Source of the DNA: Puffinus mauretanicus
Lineage: Eukaryota > Chordata > Aves > Procellariiformes > Procellariidae
DNA: 64,000 bases
Direction of reading: 5' to 3'
Assembly (NCBI GenBank): GCA_023333565.1
Contig: JAJKFH010000741.1
Span: forward strand, 62,001 to 126,000
Shown here in pieces: positions 37,281-48,755 of this stretch. Every line of letters begins with the position of its first letter. Position 1 is the stretch's first letter. The position numbers were made by a program, and so were the translations under genes. Below the pieces are notes generated by a model. It was not told where the DNA came from and did no database searches. It worked only from the letters and a program-made list of their open reading frames with translations.

Positions 37281-38039
37281 ACAGTCAGCAGAAACGAACC
37301 TTGTCTCTTGATTTTTATTTTATATTTTGCCTTTGATTGCTTCAGTATTTTGGATGGACTCACTCTGGCCTTATTCACCAGAGGAGCTTAGTCCCGAGCA
37401 AGTGCTGCTGGAGCACTGTGCTGCGGTCGTGCTGATTCTGCTGCACAGTTAAGGCAGTTCTTCATAGGAAAGGGGGAGGAGAAAACCCCGTTTTCTTTAA
37501 GTGAGATAGTGTATTGTCATCAAAATTACAGCATTTCATCTTTCAGAGTTTACTGAGTTTTCCACATGTTCATAGCAAAGCCTATTTTTCTTTGTTCAAA
37601 CTTCTTAAAAAGAAAGTCCTTTGTGAAATTCAGTTCCTGGTATCAGGCCATTTTTTTTGGTGGAGTAATGAAGATACTGTTCAACTTTCCTATTCAATTT
37701 ATGGCCATCCTTTGCCTAACTTAAGTTTTAAAACATTTTTAAAATTATGATTTTCTAGCCATAATTCTTCATAAACCAAAACCTCTTTCCTGTGATCTGT
37801 AAATTCTCAGAGAAGTTTTCTTCTTTATGACTTGTTCCCAGGAAGGGTGAAATCTGTACACCAAAACAACCCAAAGCTGCCTTGGAAGGATACTGTAAGA
37901 GGGGAAAATGTGGGAAAATATTTCGTATATGTCTATGAGATTTGGGACTGAGGCTTCTGTGCCTCAAATAGAGGCATAATTGCTGAGTACATATATTCTT
38001 TTTTTATACCTTGCCATATGTGAATTTTGTGTTAAAATG

Positions 38040-38150
38040 CACTTTAAATTTCTTTATTTCTTTATAATAAAGAAATTTCTTTTATTTATGTATTTATTTT
38101 ATTTACTTAGTTTATTTTTTTTTATAATATTTCTTTATTTTATTACGCTT
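38040..38150. repeat. TTTA-rich low-complexity stretch with inverted repeat
   Basis: The sequence is dominated by TTTA and TTTC units. Within it, 38,046-38,057 and 38,067-38,078 are perfect 12-base reverse complements separated by 9 bases, so the stretch could extrude a hairpin. It is probably simple-sequence decay. Confidence 0.7.
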
Positions 38151-39546
38151 ACTTTTGGGGTAGCATCTTTCACTCAGAGTTACAGTTTTGGAATATCAGC
38201 CTTAACTCCATTTTAACTTAATTTTTATCTGATGTGAAAAGTTTTGTATTTTATGACTTTCTCTTTTCATTTGTGCAGAGTTATGTTTCTGTTATGCATT
38301 TCTAGCTAGTATTTGCAGCTGGAAACAAATTCTGCTTTGTTAACGATATTGTTTCCAAATTGGTTGGAAATTTCTTAATAAAAAGGCAAAGAAAAATAAG
38401 GTCTTTGTTGGACAAGGCTGTAATTTTTAGAAGCAATCCAAGAAATATAAAATAATAAACTGAATAAGCAATTGTGTAATTGCCACACATAAAAGAAATG
38501 GATTAAGAAAAAAATAAACTCTTCAGAAGTATGAAAAAAATTAGACTCTCTCTTTGACAAAATATTTGTGTGGGCACCTTAATTCTCCACTAATAAAACA
38601 ATTCTCATTAGCTTATAAATTTGGAAATAGTTGGAAGAGCTAAATGCAAACAGAAGAATTAAAAGATATGGTGATAAAACTTGAACAGTGATATCCTTGT
38701 GCTAACTCAACATCTAAAAAATGATGATATTAATAAATAGCTTGACTGCATGAATTCCAAGGATTTTAATTACAAATCTATTTTCTATTGGCTCCTCGCC
38801 TATAGACAGAAGGGGGTTAGAGCAGAGGAATTTTGTGTGCTGAATAAAAATCTGAAACTGTTTATACTTCAGAGGCAATACTTGCCCCAAAGGTTTTTCT
38901 TTTTGCTATTTTTAGTTGCTTGCAGTTCATTTCAGGAGATAGACGTTGCATTACAAAAGCAGTATTAATAGAAGTATTCCTTCATTTCTTAATTAATGTG
39001 TGGTTTGAGCTAGCATCAATTATAACAATTTTATGAGTTTTTTCTCATGAAACACAAGTAATTGTAATAGAGGAAGATTAAATCTTGGGCAGGTCGTTTT
39101 GCAAAGGAGAAGTTACTTTCAGTAGTTTCCCCTGAAGAACTTTTAAGTTCCATTGGGATGAACTTCTGCTTTAAAAATGCAAAACAGAAGTTGTTTGATA
39201 GTGATGAAGTTAAGTCAATAAGTCAAGGTTATAGGTGGATATTTGGAGGGTACATACAATGTAAGACTTTTCAGAGGGCAAATTTAATTGAACGGCAATA
39301 GGAGCTGCTACTCTTGAAGTCTCTGCATGGCGAAAGAGCTAGAAATACTACAAAATTGTACCAGGACATGTGTGTATGTCAGCTGTTGACATTCTCTCCA
39401 CGATGTGGCCTCTGCTGTCCTCCAGGACAGCAGATCACTGTGACTAGAGAGCAGCAGAGAGTCTGGTGCTCTCCCGTACACCTCAGGAGCAAGATACAAG
39501 TGTCATGTGTGGAAATGGGTATTCCAGAAAAAGATTAAGAAAAGCT

Positions 39547-39714
39547 ATAGAATCATAGAATCATAGCATGGCTTGGGTTGGAAGGGCCCTTTAAAGGTCA
39601 TCTAGTTCCAAGCCCCCTGCCGTGGGCAGGGACATCTTCAACTAGATCAGGTTGCTCAGAGCCCCATCCAACCTGACCTTGAACGTTTCCAGGGATGGGG
39701 CATCTACCACTTCT
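39547..39714 (-). mobile_element. Short CR1 3' end, antisense
   Basis: The last 168 or so bases of a CR1 element lie on the minus strand. The terminal octamer repeat is seen as ATAGAATCATAGAATCATAG at 39,547. It is followed by the TTGGAAGGGCCC block, the CCCCTGCCGTGGGCAGGGAC block and the AGGGATGGGGCATCTACCAC block, where homology stops. The 3' part closely matches the copy at 62,178. Only 3' UTR and the last codons of ORF2 are included. Confidence 0.95.
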
Positions 39715-42444
39715 ATATGAAGCCCGAATCTAATTTGCTTTACCAAGCGTTCCTAACCAACTGCAGCCAGGGCTTCCTTTTTTCTTCAAGTAGTTTAGTT
39801 TATCTGGTATAAGAGCTAGGCAACCTCTAGGCTATCAGTTTAAAAGGTACTCGATTTTATTATTAGAACTCCAAATCGTGCTGAAAATTAATGTGGCCAA
39901 TATCATCACTGGATACTGGCCATCACAACCAAGGTGCAATTGGTATGCAGCCTGGCTTTGTCTGATCTTTTTTCTGTATTAATAAATAATAAATGCAGCT
40001 TTAATCCATAAAATACAATCTTAGTGTAATAATTCTTTTTGAAACAGCCTGTCATAACTAGTCCGTGACTATGTCAGTCTGTATGTCTCTCTTGCTCCCC
40101 TGAGACCAATCGTCCTGCTGCTTTCCTAGGGAAGTCCAGGGAAATGACCTGCTGGTTTTCTGTGGAGCTTGGTTTTGTTCACATCTGCTGCTCTATCCTT
40201 GGGTGAAGCGCTTGATGTCTTTGTGTCGAGCTTTTGCATTTTGTCTTAGGGGTAAAGATATTTATTTCTCAGAAGTTTTCCAAAGCTTAATACCCGTACA
40301 TTGTGGTCACTGAAGAGAATGGACTGCTGAGGTGCTCAGATATTTGAATGTGCCATCAGCATGGTGGCACTGGACTTTTACAGTTTCTACCTAGTTGTCT
40401 TAACTCGTTTGTTTTGTCACTTTTGGACTTTGGGAAAATCTTTAAATACTTATGCTTGTGTTTCCTGTTTTCCACCTTTATAAAATAGGAGTAAAATATT
40501 GGCTAATGAGAAACTTTGAATTTTCAATTGTCAAAGATGTCAGAGCACCTTTCCCAAAAGTTTCTTTTTCATAGATTCATTACAGTTTCTGTTTCATCTG
40601 AAAAAAAAAAAAAATCCGAGCAAACAAACAAAACCTGAAGCTAATTCAGTGTTCTATTTAGCTGCTTATAAATACCTCAGATGAACCTGCTTGCTGATTT
40701 CACCAGGTGAAGAACCAGAAAGAAAGTCTGTATTTTTCCCTAATTTCCTCCAGGAGCCACTTCTGCCCAGCATGGTAGCTACCTTTTCCTTTCTGTACAC
40801 TGATTAATGCCTTTGGTTCCGCTCATCTACATCTGTGATCCCTTTACATACAAAATCTGGAGATGTATAACTTCAGACAAATGTTTGCTTGGAAGCATCA
40901 TCTTTGGCCTTAAATACCCAACCGAAAGCCATCCTTTCCTCTCTTTTCTCTCTCAAACCAAACCACAGTTCTCATGATTTGGTTTGATGGTAAAAGTTTT
41001 GATCAATTTGAGGAATTACAGAGATAGTCGCTGAGGTGATCGTGTATTCCTTTACTATGAGTTCTTCCATTCTTGACATTTATGACGGCTCTTAAATTTC
41101 ACTTCAATGACATCTCTTACACCAATAGATGGGGCTGGAAGCTCATTGCATTTCACAAAAAAACAAATATTTGCATGCCTATTAAATACAGCCTGATTTG
41201 TAATCAGTAGCGTATGCTCAGTGCCAATACCTGATTAAAAGTAAAAGATATTTCGTGGTAAAATAAGGATCATAAAGAAACTGTCAATCATATGGGATAA
41301 CGAATCACACAGGAAAGGCTGCAAGAGAGTCCCTGGGTACAAACATGCTGTTAATTAGCAAATTGAGCTATGACCTGAGGGTGGAAACACTAACTTTTTG
41401 TTCTCTTAAGCTTGTCATTTCTGTATGTTGTTTTTCAGATGGAGGATACGACTGAATCTTTATAGTGTCCGTGTCTGGTCGTAAAGATTCAGCGGAGAGG
41501 TATCCATTTTCCCATCTCTTGAAAATGTTTGCATTTGAAAAATTTCATCCTCCATCTTGGGATGCAACAAAAATTTTTGGACTTTTCCTGTGTTATGTAG
41601 GCATGGACTTGAATGTCAAATCTCGGTATCCTAAACACATGCTCTAGCTTTTGGGTCATTTCTACTTCTAACGTGGCTCTGTCTGTGGTGAAGTGGCTGG
41701 GTTAAAGAAAAGCTGAGTGCACGGTCCACTGGTTACAGTCCTTACATGGAATACGGAAAGTATAAATTAATGGTATAAAAGATACAAATTTTTGCTTCAC
41801 AGAATGCTTAATTATTGAAACATTTTGGAATAGCTCCTACAGAAAGCTTGGGGTAGGCTGGCAGGAGAATACCTAAGAGCCGGCTGCTGCTAGGAGCAAT
41901 AACCCTGGTGGGGAAGCTATTTTGGCCACAAATGCTAAGTTAGAACTGATTTTTTTTTCTGCCAGATTTGCACATTTTAATGAAAAGACTGCTTTTGTTA
42001 AGTTGTTTCTCTGTTGGAACTGCTGCGAAATTTTAAACATGTTCCAATTATTTGTATGTTCATAATTATGAATTTTTGTTGGACCTTCCGTCAAATTCAT
42101 ACAAAGATTATGGTTGAAGATCAAGTTGTGTATGATAGCAAGGGTGTCAGAGACTGTAAGCAGTCTTCTCTTCTTTACACTTTTGCACCAAATCTGGAAA
42201 ATTTAGAAGTGTCGTGGTGCTATAGTACTGTCCATCCTCCCTGCCATGCTTCCTGGCTTGAGGTCAATATATTGAAATAAAAAATGAACTTGACATGAAC
42301 TTGACTTTCCAGACTGAGGAAAGGAACTTCAAAAGGCAGAAGAGAAACCAGAGAGGGGTTGTATTTCTAAGACCCGTTACAAAATTTCACAAGAGGTCGT
42401 CTTCTTGTTGCTGAGGAGCTGGTGACAGCCTGGGTCATCACGAT
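39715..42444. other. Unique sequence without a supported gene
   Basis: No gene or transposon is recognisable. There is an A run at 40,601-40,614. Open frames are short and without domain content. Confidence 0.6.
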
Positions 42445-42471
42445 GGGTAGGAAGGGTAGGAAGGGTAGGAA
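42445..42471 (+). repeat. Three exact copies of a 9-base repeat at a CR1 5' junction
   Basis: GGGTAGGAA occurs three times without change, immediately upstream of the first recognisable CR1 codons. In the CR1 frame it reads as repeated GRK. It could be target DNA expanded by slippage, filler made during 5' truncation of the LINE insertion, or an expansion inside the element itself. Confidence 0.85.
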
Positions 42472-43218
42472 GGCTCTGCAGAGGGACCTGGACAGGCTGG
42501 ATCGATGGGCCGAGGCCAACTGTATGAGGTTCAACAAGGCCAAGTGCCAGGTCCTGCACTTCGGCCACAACAACCCCAGGCAACGCTACAGGCTTGGGGA
42601 AGAGTGGCTGGAAAGCTGCCCAGAGGAAAAGGACCTGGGGGTGCTGGTTGACAGCCGGCTGAACATGAGCCGGCAGTGTGCCCAGGTGGCCAAGAAGGCC
42701 AATGGCATCCTGGCCTGTATCAGAAATAGTGTGGCCAGCAGGAGCAGGGAGGTGATCGTGCCCCTGTACTCGGCACTGGTGAGGCCGCACCTCGAATCCT
42801 GTGTTCAGTTCTGGGCCCCTCACTACAAGAAGGACATGGAGGTGCTGGAGCGTGTCCAGAGGAGGGCAACGAAGCTGGTGAAGGGCCTGGAGCACAGGTC
42901 TTATGAGGAGCGGCTGAGGGAACTGGGGTTGTTTAGTCTGGAGAAGAGGAGGCTGAGGGGAGACCTCATCGCTCTACAACTACCTGAAAGGAGGTTGTAG
43001 CGAGGTGGGGGTTGGTCTCTTCTCCCAAGTAACTGATAGGGACAAGAGGAAATGGCCTCAAGTTGCGCCAGGGGAGGTTTAGACTGGACATTAGGAGAAA
43101 TTTTTTTACTGAAAGAGTGGTCAGGCCTTGGAACAGGCTGCCCAGGGAAGTGGTAGAGTCACCATCCCTGGAGGTATTTAAAAGACGTGTAGATGAGGCC
43201 CTTAGGGACATGGTGTAG
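42472..43218 (+). pseudogene. CR1 ORF2 C-terminal region with two offsetting indels
   Basis: The open frame runs cleanly from upstream of 42,472 to about 42,970. There the expected [10 protein letters not shown] becomes IALQLPERR through loss of one base, and a stop follows at about 42,998-43,000. In the shifted frame the CR1 reading continues ([19 protein letters not shown]) to about 43,040, where one extra G restores the original frame. The text then runs to [11 protein letters not shown] and a stop at about 43,218. The reverse-transcriptase catalytic core lies upstream of the truncation and is absent, so the fragment has no enzymatic role. Confidence 0.85.
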
Positions 43219-43311
43219 GGGGCATGGTGTGTTGGATTGACGGTTGGACTCGATGATCTTAAAGGTCTTTTCCAACCTTACTGATTCTATGATTCTATGA
43301 TTCTATGATGC
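42472..43311 (+). mobile_element. Well-preserved 5'-truncated CR1 LINE
   Basis: About 840 bases of CR1 lie on the plus strand. They start in the C-terminal third of ORF2 ([19 protein letters not shown]) and run through [38 protein letters not shown] and [14 protein letters not shown] to the ORF2 stop at about 43,216-43,218. The 3' UTR follows with GGTTGGACTCGATGATCTTA and a tail of three ATTCTATG octamers. The protein style and 3' end mark a subfamily distinct from the antisense copies at 20.7 and 62.2 kb. Low divergence from the 61.2 kb copy suggests a fairly young insertion. No target-site duplication is obvious, as is usual for CR1. Confidence 0.97.
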
Positions 43312-43689
43312 TCTGTTGTGGGTCCTGTGAAACGAAAGGGGGTTGTGACAAGTTGGGGTACAAAGTCATGGGTTTCTTCAGGTGGACAGTTGTCTACAAA
43401 AGCCACCATGTGTGAAGAACTGTTAGTCCCAGCATCCGTGAATTAGGCAGGTCTTCATCCACGTTTTCTCTTCCAAAGGTTTGGGAACCCATTCCCAGTT
43501 GTTGAGAAAAAACTCTGGAAATGCCTCCAAAGTGAGAACATTTAAAAAAAAAAAAAAACCACACCAAAGAGTGAAGAAAGCAAGCCCCCTCCCTCAGCCC
43601 TTTTTCCAGCATAATTGCCTAAATAAGCATGGTAAGTCAGCCAGCCAGGAGGCAGTGAGTTAAGGTTGGGTTTCCTGTGTTACAACAGC

Positions 43690-43745
43690 TAATACCTATT
43701 TAACCTCAATTAATACCTATTAATTAATATCAATTAATACCTAGA
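43690..43745. repeat. AATACCTATT-type short tandem repeat
   Basis: The word AATACCTA occurs three times at spacings of about 22-24 bases within AT-rich spacer DNA. It looks like a decayed local tandem array. Confidence 0.55.
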
Positions 43746-44178
43746 TAGCAGTCTTCTGTGCTCCTTTTTCCTCCAAAACACCATTGATACATTGCTCGCT
43801 GGAGGGAAACTGGTAAAAATAATTCCTCCAGCTGCATTTTGAATGTCTGGGGACGAGGGTAAATTTTTTTGCTAAAAAGCTCTTTTCTTGCCTTCAGAGG
43901 GAGCAGAAACGTTGGAAATTTCCAAGGCTTTTTATGTTGTAACTTTGGTGCCTTGTCAAAATGTGAGAGAAAGAGGCCATTGAAGGCTCCCACCTCTGGT
44001 GTGAGGGTAGGTTTCCCCATCAAACTCCTAAAACTTAATTACAGCGATTTTCTGCCAGAGGAACCGAAGAAGGCACAGAGCAGCCAACTACGGTGAGTTG
44101 TGGCTGGGAACCCTTCTCCTCTCCTGGTCTCGCTTCTCAAAGTAAAAGGGCCTGATTGATGCCGGGGATTGAAAAAAC

Positions 44179-44220
44179 ACTGATGTTTACTTGAGAGTAA
44201 ACTGATGTTTACTTGAGAGG
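44179..44220. repeat. Two-copy 22-base tandem repeat
   Basis: The unit ACTGATGTTTACTTGAGAG plus three bases is repeated once with no change over its first 19 bases. This suggests a recent duplication. It may vary in copy number among individuals. Confidence 0.85.
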
Positions 44221-45529
44221 GACTCTCTACACAAGATGAAATGGGAAATGACTTGTTCCTGGGGGCTGGTGGCAAGGTCCAGCGCGGCGGGCGTAGGTGG
44301 GCAAAGGTCTGCAGGAGTTGGGGAATATTTGGGAAACTTCAGCGTAGACAGACGGTGCCATTTCTGTCCCCAGAAGAGCTCAGGAGCGCGAGGCTGAGCT
44401 CCATCGCCATCCCAACGAGACACAGATGATGTAGGAAGCGTGGTGGAGTCTTACCACCATTTCTGTTACCTAGTCCAAGGCCAGTTTTCATTCCATCTAT
44501 GGACAATAAGACATGATCTGAGGTAGATCTTTACTTTTATGTATTTTAACGGATTGGACCAAAGCTTTTAATGGGGAAGCGCTTTCTGGGCTAGCCGGCT
44601 GGGGATACTCCATGTCTTAACTGCTACAGGAGAAAAGCAAATATGATGGTGACGAACGTTTTGCGCACTGATGAAAGCCTTGTGGAGAAGTATATCCAAA
44701 TATTTCTTTTTAGTCACAGTGAAAGGCAAATTGCATTTTCCAAATTGAAATTTTGAACTGTTCTAACAAATTCCTGTTGGCATTTTCACCCCTTTAAATC
44801 CAAGGTTTTAAATTTTTTTATATTAAACACCAATTTTTTTCAGCTAGCTTGTGAGGCCATGCAGATAGCCTGCAGTCCATGCATTTCTCGCTGTGGTTGT
44901 ATAGGTATTAAAATACCGAGGAATGATGTTTTCCTCTTCAAGTGGTGCTCGAAAATTTGCTCTTCATGTAGCTTTTTACAGTCGTTACATCGCAAGGGCT
45001 TCGTTTGACTTTGCTATGAGCTGCAGGCTTCGGTAGGGTGGTTGGGTTGTAGGGGAAATCACGGGAGATCTAGAGGACTTCTCCTATGATTGCTTAATGT
45101 GAGAAGGAGGAAATCCATAGCTTTAGGGAAGGTTTTGTGAGTTACAGAAATACAGTTCTGCATAGAACGAAGTTCCCATTTTAGTGAGCTTTCTCTCATC
45201 CCGTGTGGATACACAGTCCCACGCTGCGTGGTGCATATTACAGTGCTGCAGAGTACTCGGTGACCTTTTTTGAGGGAAACTATAAATACCAGCTTTGGCA
45301 TAATAGATGGGTGGGCTGTATTTCAAGGGTGGCGTGCCAGAATGTATTTTTCCGTTCTCAAATTAGAGGCTAAGCATGCTGCTGGAAACTCAGCAGAGGC
45401 AGGGGGATGCTCCGTCCCGAACAGGTAAGGTGCTTTCCAGGCACTTCACAGGTAGCACCTTGCTTCGGAGCCGGACAGCATCTCCCCAGCCCTGCTTCTC
45501 GTGTGCAAGCACTATACCCCACGTAGGAG

Positions 45530-45545
45530 AAAAAAAAAAAAAAAA
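45530..45545. repeat. Poly(A) run of 16
   Basis: Sixteen A residues lie in otherwise mixed sequence. No retrocopy body is recognisable upstream. Confidence 0.85.
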
Positions 45546-47409
45546 GTGGAGTTATTCAATTTTCCGGGAGGAGAGAAGAAAAGGGCGTTAAAACGGTGAC
45601 CCAATTAAATCAATGTTGACATGGTTGCGTGCGATGGAGTGCTGTGCGTGCACGAGGTGCCTCTGTCGGTGATGTGAACCAGCCACGGCCATGCCTTAGG
45701 GCTGCCTTGCCAGCCGGGGCGGTCTGTGTTGGTGATCAGCCCCACACAGCCCTTGTGCGGCTGGAGAGAGTAAACGTTCAACAGGAAATAAGATCATCCT
45801 GCGTCTGTCATTTCAGTTTCAGTTCTTAAGGTTTTCTTTAAAAAGTTAGGCAAGAGGAGTTGCGTAACAAGGAAGTTTACTTTCTACTCACGCTAGCTTT
45901 CCCTCTGGACTTTCTTACTTTATGTAAGAGATGATTGTTTATTTGCCTCAACTCCAGCGTAATTCAAGAGTGGCATTCTTGTGTTTAACAGTTAAAATGT
46001 TGGAAGGCTTTAAGAAAAAGGCTTCCTGCCTTCCTAGCAAATGGATACCAGATTCTGCAACCGTAATACTCAAACGTATGTGATTTACCAGGTTCTTGCC
46101 CATATTGCGGGCAGAAATACTCTATTTTTAGTTGTTCAGGAACAGTGAAATCAAGGAGCTCCTCGCCCCCCTCACTGTACAGAGCAACGTAAAGCATAAA
46201 GAAATAGGGAAGAAAGGCGGGCAAGAAGCCGAGAGCCTTTTTTAAGCAAGGAGGGCAAGCGGAGAAACAAGTCGCCGAACTTACTGTGTCTCCAAATAGG
46301 CAGCATTCGTATATGCTTTTTTGTTGATTTGAGAACATGAACAGTGGTGTAGGGAGGAGTGAGCTGGAGTTTGAGACATATATGCCATTTGCGTACGCTA
46401 TGAGACACGTGGGTCTTCTTTCATCCACGTTCCTTGCCCAGGTGGACCTCCGGCATCTACCTGGAGCTGGTCCCAGAAATCTGTTCATAGCATGTTCCAT
46501 GGGCACAGGAGGAGAAAATGCAGAATTAGGTCATGGTAGCAACAGATTCTTGACTAATTATCTAGAAACAGGGATTTCTGAAACTTCCCAGTCTGCGCCA
46601 GGGCTTGTTTTCTTGAGTGAATGGATGCGTGTGCAGGTTACACAGGGGGAAAGCATTGGGAGATGAGGCGGTTCGAGGTGGTGTGTCCCAAGTGAGGGAA
46701 ACACAGAGGATGAGGTGGAGACGATGGTTGCTGAAGTATGGAAGAGAAGGGAGAAGGGGGGCAGGCGGAACATCACAGCCAGAAAAGCTGGTGTCTGAGG
46801 AAAAACACACCTTCCCGAGGAGTGCGGTGCTGCCTCTCTGGCACCGTCTCTATCCAAAACCCTGAGAGGCTTGCGTAGTCTGAGGCATTTCTTTCCCTAA
46901 AACGTCCAGACAACTTCTCCTCTGTGGCCACTATATAAAAAGGGAGATGCTTGTTCACCTGGTTTCTGGGAAACCGGCTTTTTGGCATCCTGAAGTTTCT
47001 GTCTTCTCTGATCAGTTTGTGCTACTTGGTAGAGTGTGAATGGTCCTCCAGAGAAGTTAACCAAAAAAAAAAAAAGTAGAAAACTTCTCATTATCGGCCT
47101 TTTCAGCTCTCTAGACTGGTTAATGCATGGCAGCTGCTAGTTTGAGTGCCTGCCTCGGTCCTCCGGGAAGCCTGTGTCCTGCAGGCAACCTGACCGGCAA
47201 AAACAAGACGGGTGGGATGAGATAAACCGTCACGGGAATTATTCGGCCTGAGCCTCAATTGCTAGGGGCAGTCGGCTCTTTTGAAAATACAGCCTCCCTG
47301 CTAAGAATGATAAAATGTAATTGATGATTTTTTTTTCATCACCCGCTTTGAATTCTGTAACGCGGGCTATTCCTAGCCTGGGGCAGAGCTGGAGATGACA
47401 AAACATTTT

Positions 47410-47660
47410 CCCAGTCGTCCCCTCGGACTCCAGCCTGTGGTTTGAGGGAAAGGCCATTGCCCCATGCGGAGAAGCCCGTGTGTGTCCAGCCCAGAGACAC
47501 CACGGCGCGCCGGGCCGTCACGCCGATGCCCGCCTTTCCAAATAGCGTGGTGTGGCCACAGGGATACGGGGAAAAGTACCTTCCTGGTGGGATGGTGATG
47601 CGCTGACCACACGGTGTGTGTGCGAGTGGCTGCAGACCGCACGGTGCGGAGAGGCAGAGC
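47410..47660. promoter_or_regulatory. CpG cluster
   Basis: By hand I count about 20 CpG dinucleotides in roughly 260 bases, including a dense core at about 47,500-47,530 with a GGCGCGCC string. It lies 1.1 kb before the stronger island at 48.75 kb and may be part of the same regulatory neighbourhood. No exon or core promoter element is identifiable. Confidence 0.4.
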
Positions 47661-48691
47661 ATTTGCAGTGGAGTCTTCATTTCTTGTCTTGAGTTGCCCA
47701 CTTACCTCTACCCCCTACCAGGTACTTAGGCTGGTATTTGGACCGTCTCAATCAAGAAAATAATTACTGAGATGGATTTTCTTTTTCCTTGTGGATATCT
47801 TTTCTCACTTCCCTGCCTCTGTTTCACTTACGTTACTAAAAAGCACCTCCTTTACACGTGATTTTTATCTCCCTTGCAAATGATCGCACATTGTAATTTC
47901 CAAATTTCAGCAGTGTAGCACGTAGAAGAGGAAGAAATTGGATAGATTTAAACTGCAGCTTCACCCAAAACATGATCTGAAAACAAACTCTCTTTCCTGA
48001 TGGCCTTATTTGCATTTTCAGAGGCTTCTCCTTCTTGCTGGGGCTGTGAAGGGGGATGGCGTGAGAAGCGCCGGGGTGGGATGATGTTTGTCCAGCGTAA
48101 CGTGGGAAACGCTGGGGATGGGTATCTTTCAACGAGATTTCCTGGTTGATTCAGGCTGACCAGGAAGAAGTGCGTAGGCTCAAAGAAGCACTAGAAATGG
48201 GTCAAAATAGGGCAATGCATAAAATTTCTTTGATATGTGGAAGAAAGTGAAGAAACTAATACATGTGTGTTGGTTTTCACAAACCTGTTTCACTCCTCTG
48301 CCATCCCTCTCCAGAAGACAGACATTTATGAACAAAACACGATGACAAACGCCTTTTTTCCCCTCCTAGTATTTCAGACGAGCATCAGAAACACCAAAAC
48401 CCAGGTCTGACACCTATTTATATCCCTGAAGTCTGGCATTTTCCTTGTGCTGTGCATACAAGGAGCTGCATCCACTTGCCCGTCTGCTCCAAGACACGTA
48501 AAGAAACCAGAGAGCCACAAGAAACCTAAACGTAAATGCAAGAAACATAATTGCCAGTGTGAGTGGCCTCACACATCTCTGCAAAACGTTTTGAGGTATG
48601 TCCTGGGCTAAATTGGGTTGCCCGTCCTCCCTTGCTCCGTGCTTGCAAACCATACCCCTCGTTCCCCGGCAGACTCACACTCTCTGTTTGC
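47661..48691. other. Unique sequence without a supported gene
   Basis: Nothing coding or mobile can be recognised. The interval separates the CpG cluster from the poly(A) run and CpG island. Confidence 0.55.
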
Positions 48692-48755
48692 AAAAAAAAA
48701 AAAAAAAAAAAAAAAAAAAGAAAATAATAAGATAAATAAATAAAATACCCCCCCC
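48692..48755. repeat. Poly(A) of 28, A-rich spacer and C8 run
   Basis: Twenty-eight consecutive A residues (48,692-48,719) are followed by an A-rich spacer with AAT and AAAT units, then eight C residues (48,748-48,755), where the CpG island begins. The A run could be the tail of a plus-strand retroposed sequence. However, no AATAAA or recognisable retrocopy lies upstream, so simple sequence is the safer reading. Confidence 0.8.

Larger units (their letters stand above)
30971..39546. other. Unique AT-rich sequence without a supported gene
   Basis: No gene or clear transposon is recognised. Items recorded separately are a stem at 31,099-31,127, a hairpin-rich stretch at 31,711-31,935, small tandem repeats at 34,245-34,281 and 37,219-37,280, and a TTTA-rich stretch at about 38,040-38,150. 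Homopolymer T runs lie at 35,657-35,669 and 36,771-36,782. Confidence 0.55.
43312..47409. other. Unique sequence without a supported gene
   Basis: No gene or transposon is recognised. There are A runs at 43,544-43,558, 45,530-45,545 and 47,063-47,075, an AATACCTATT-type repeat at about 43,690-43,745, and a two-copy tandem repeat at 44,179-44,220. A 173-residue minus-strand frame (45,985-46,506) has no recognisable domain and I do not call it. Confidence 0.55.

Noticed and set aside
42445..42471. CRISPR-like or satellite-like array
   Set aside because: Three adjacent 9-base units without spacers are a short tandem expansion and not a CRISPR array or satellite.
42377..42895. Minus-strand open frame of 172 codons opposite the 42.5 kb CR1
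   Set aside because: It is the antisense shadow of CR1 ORF2.
43283..43311. Telomere-like or satellite repeat
   Set aside because: The ATTCTATG octamer run is the normal 3' tail of avian CR1 elements.
43544..43558. Processed pseudogene tail
   Set aside because: The A run has no polyadenylation signal or recognisable retrocopy body upstream.
45985..46506. Minus-strand open frame of 173 codons
   Set aside because: No recognisable domain, no splice or promoter context, and ordinary base composition. It is treated as chance.
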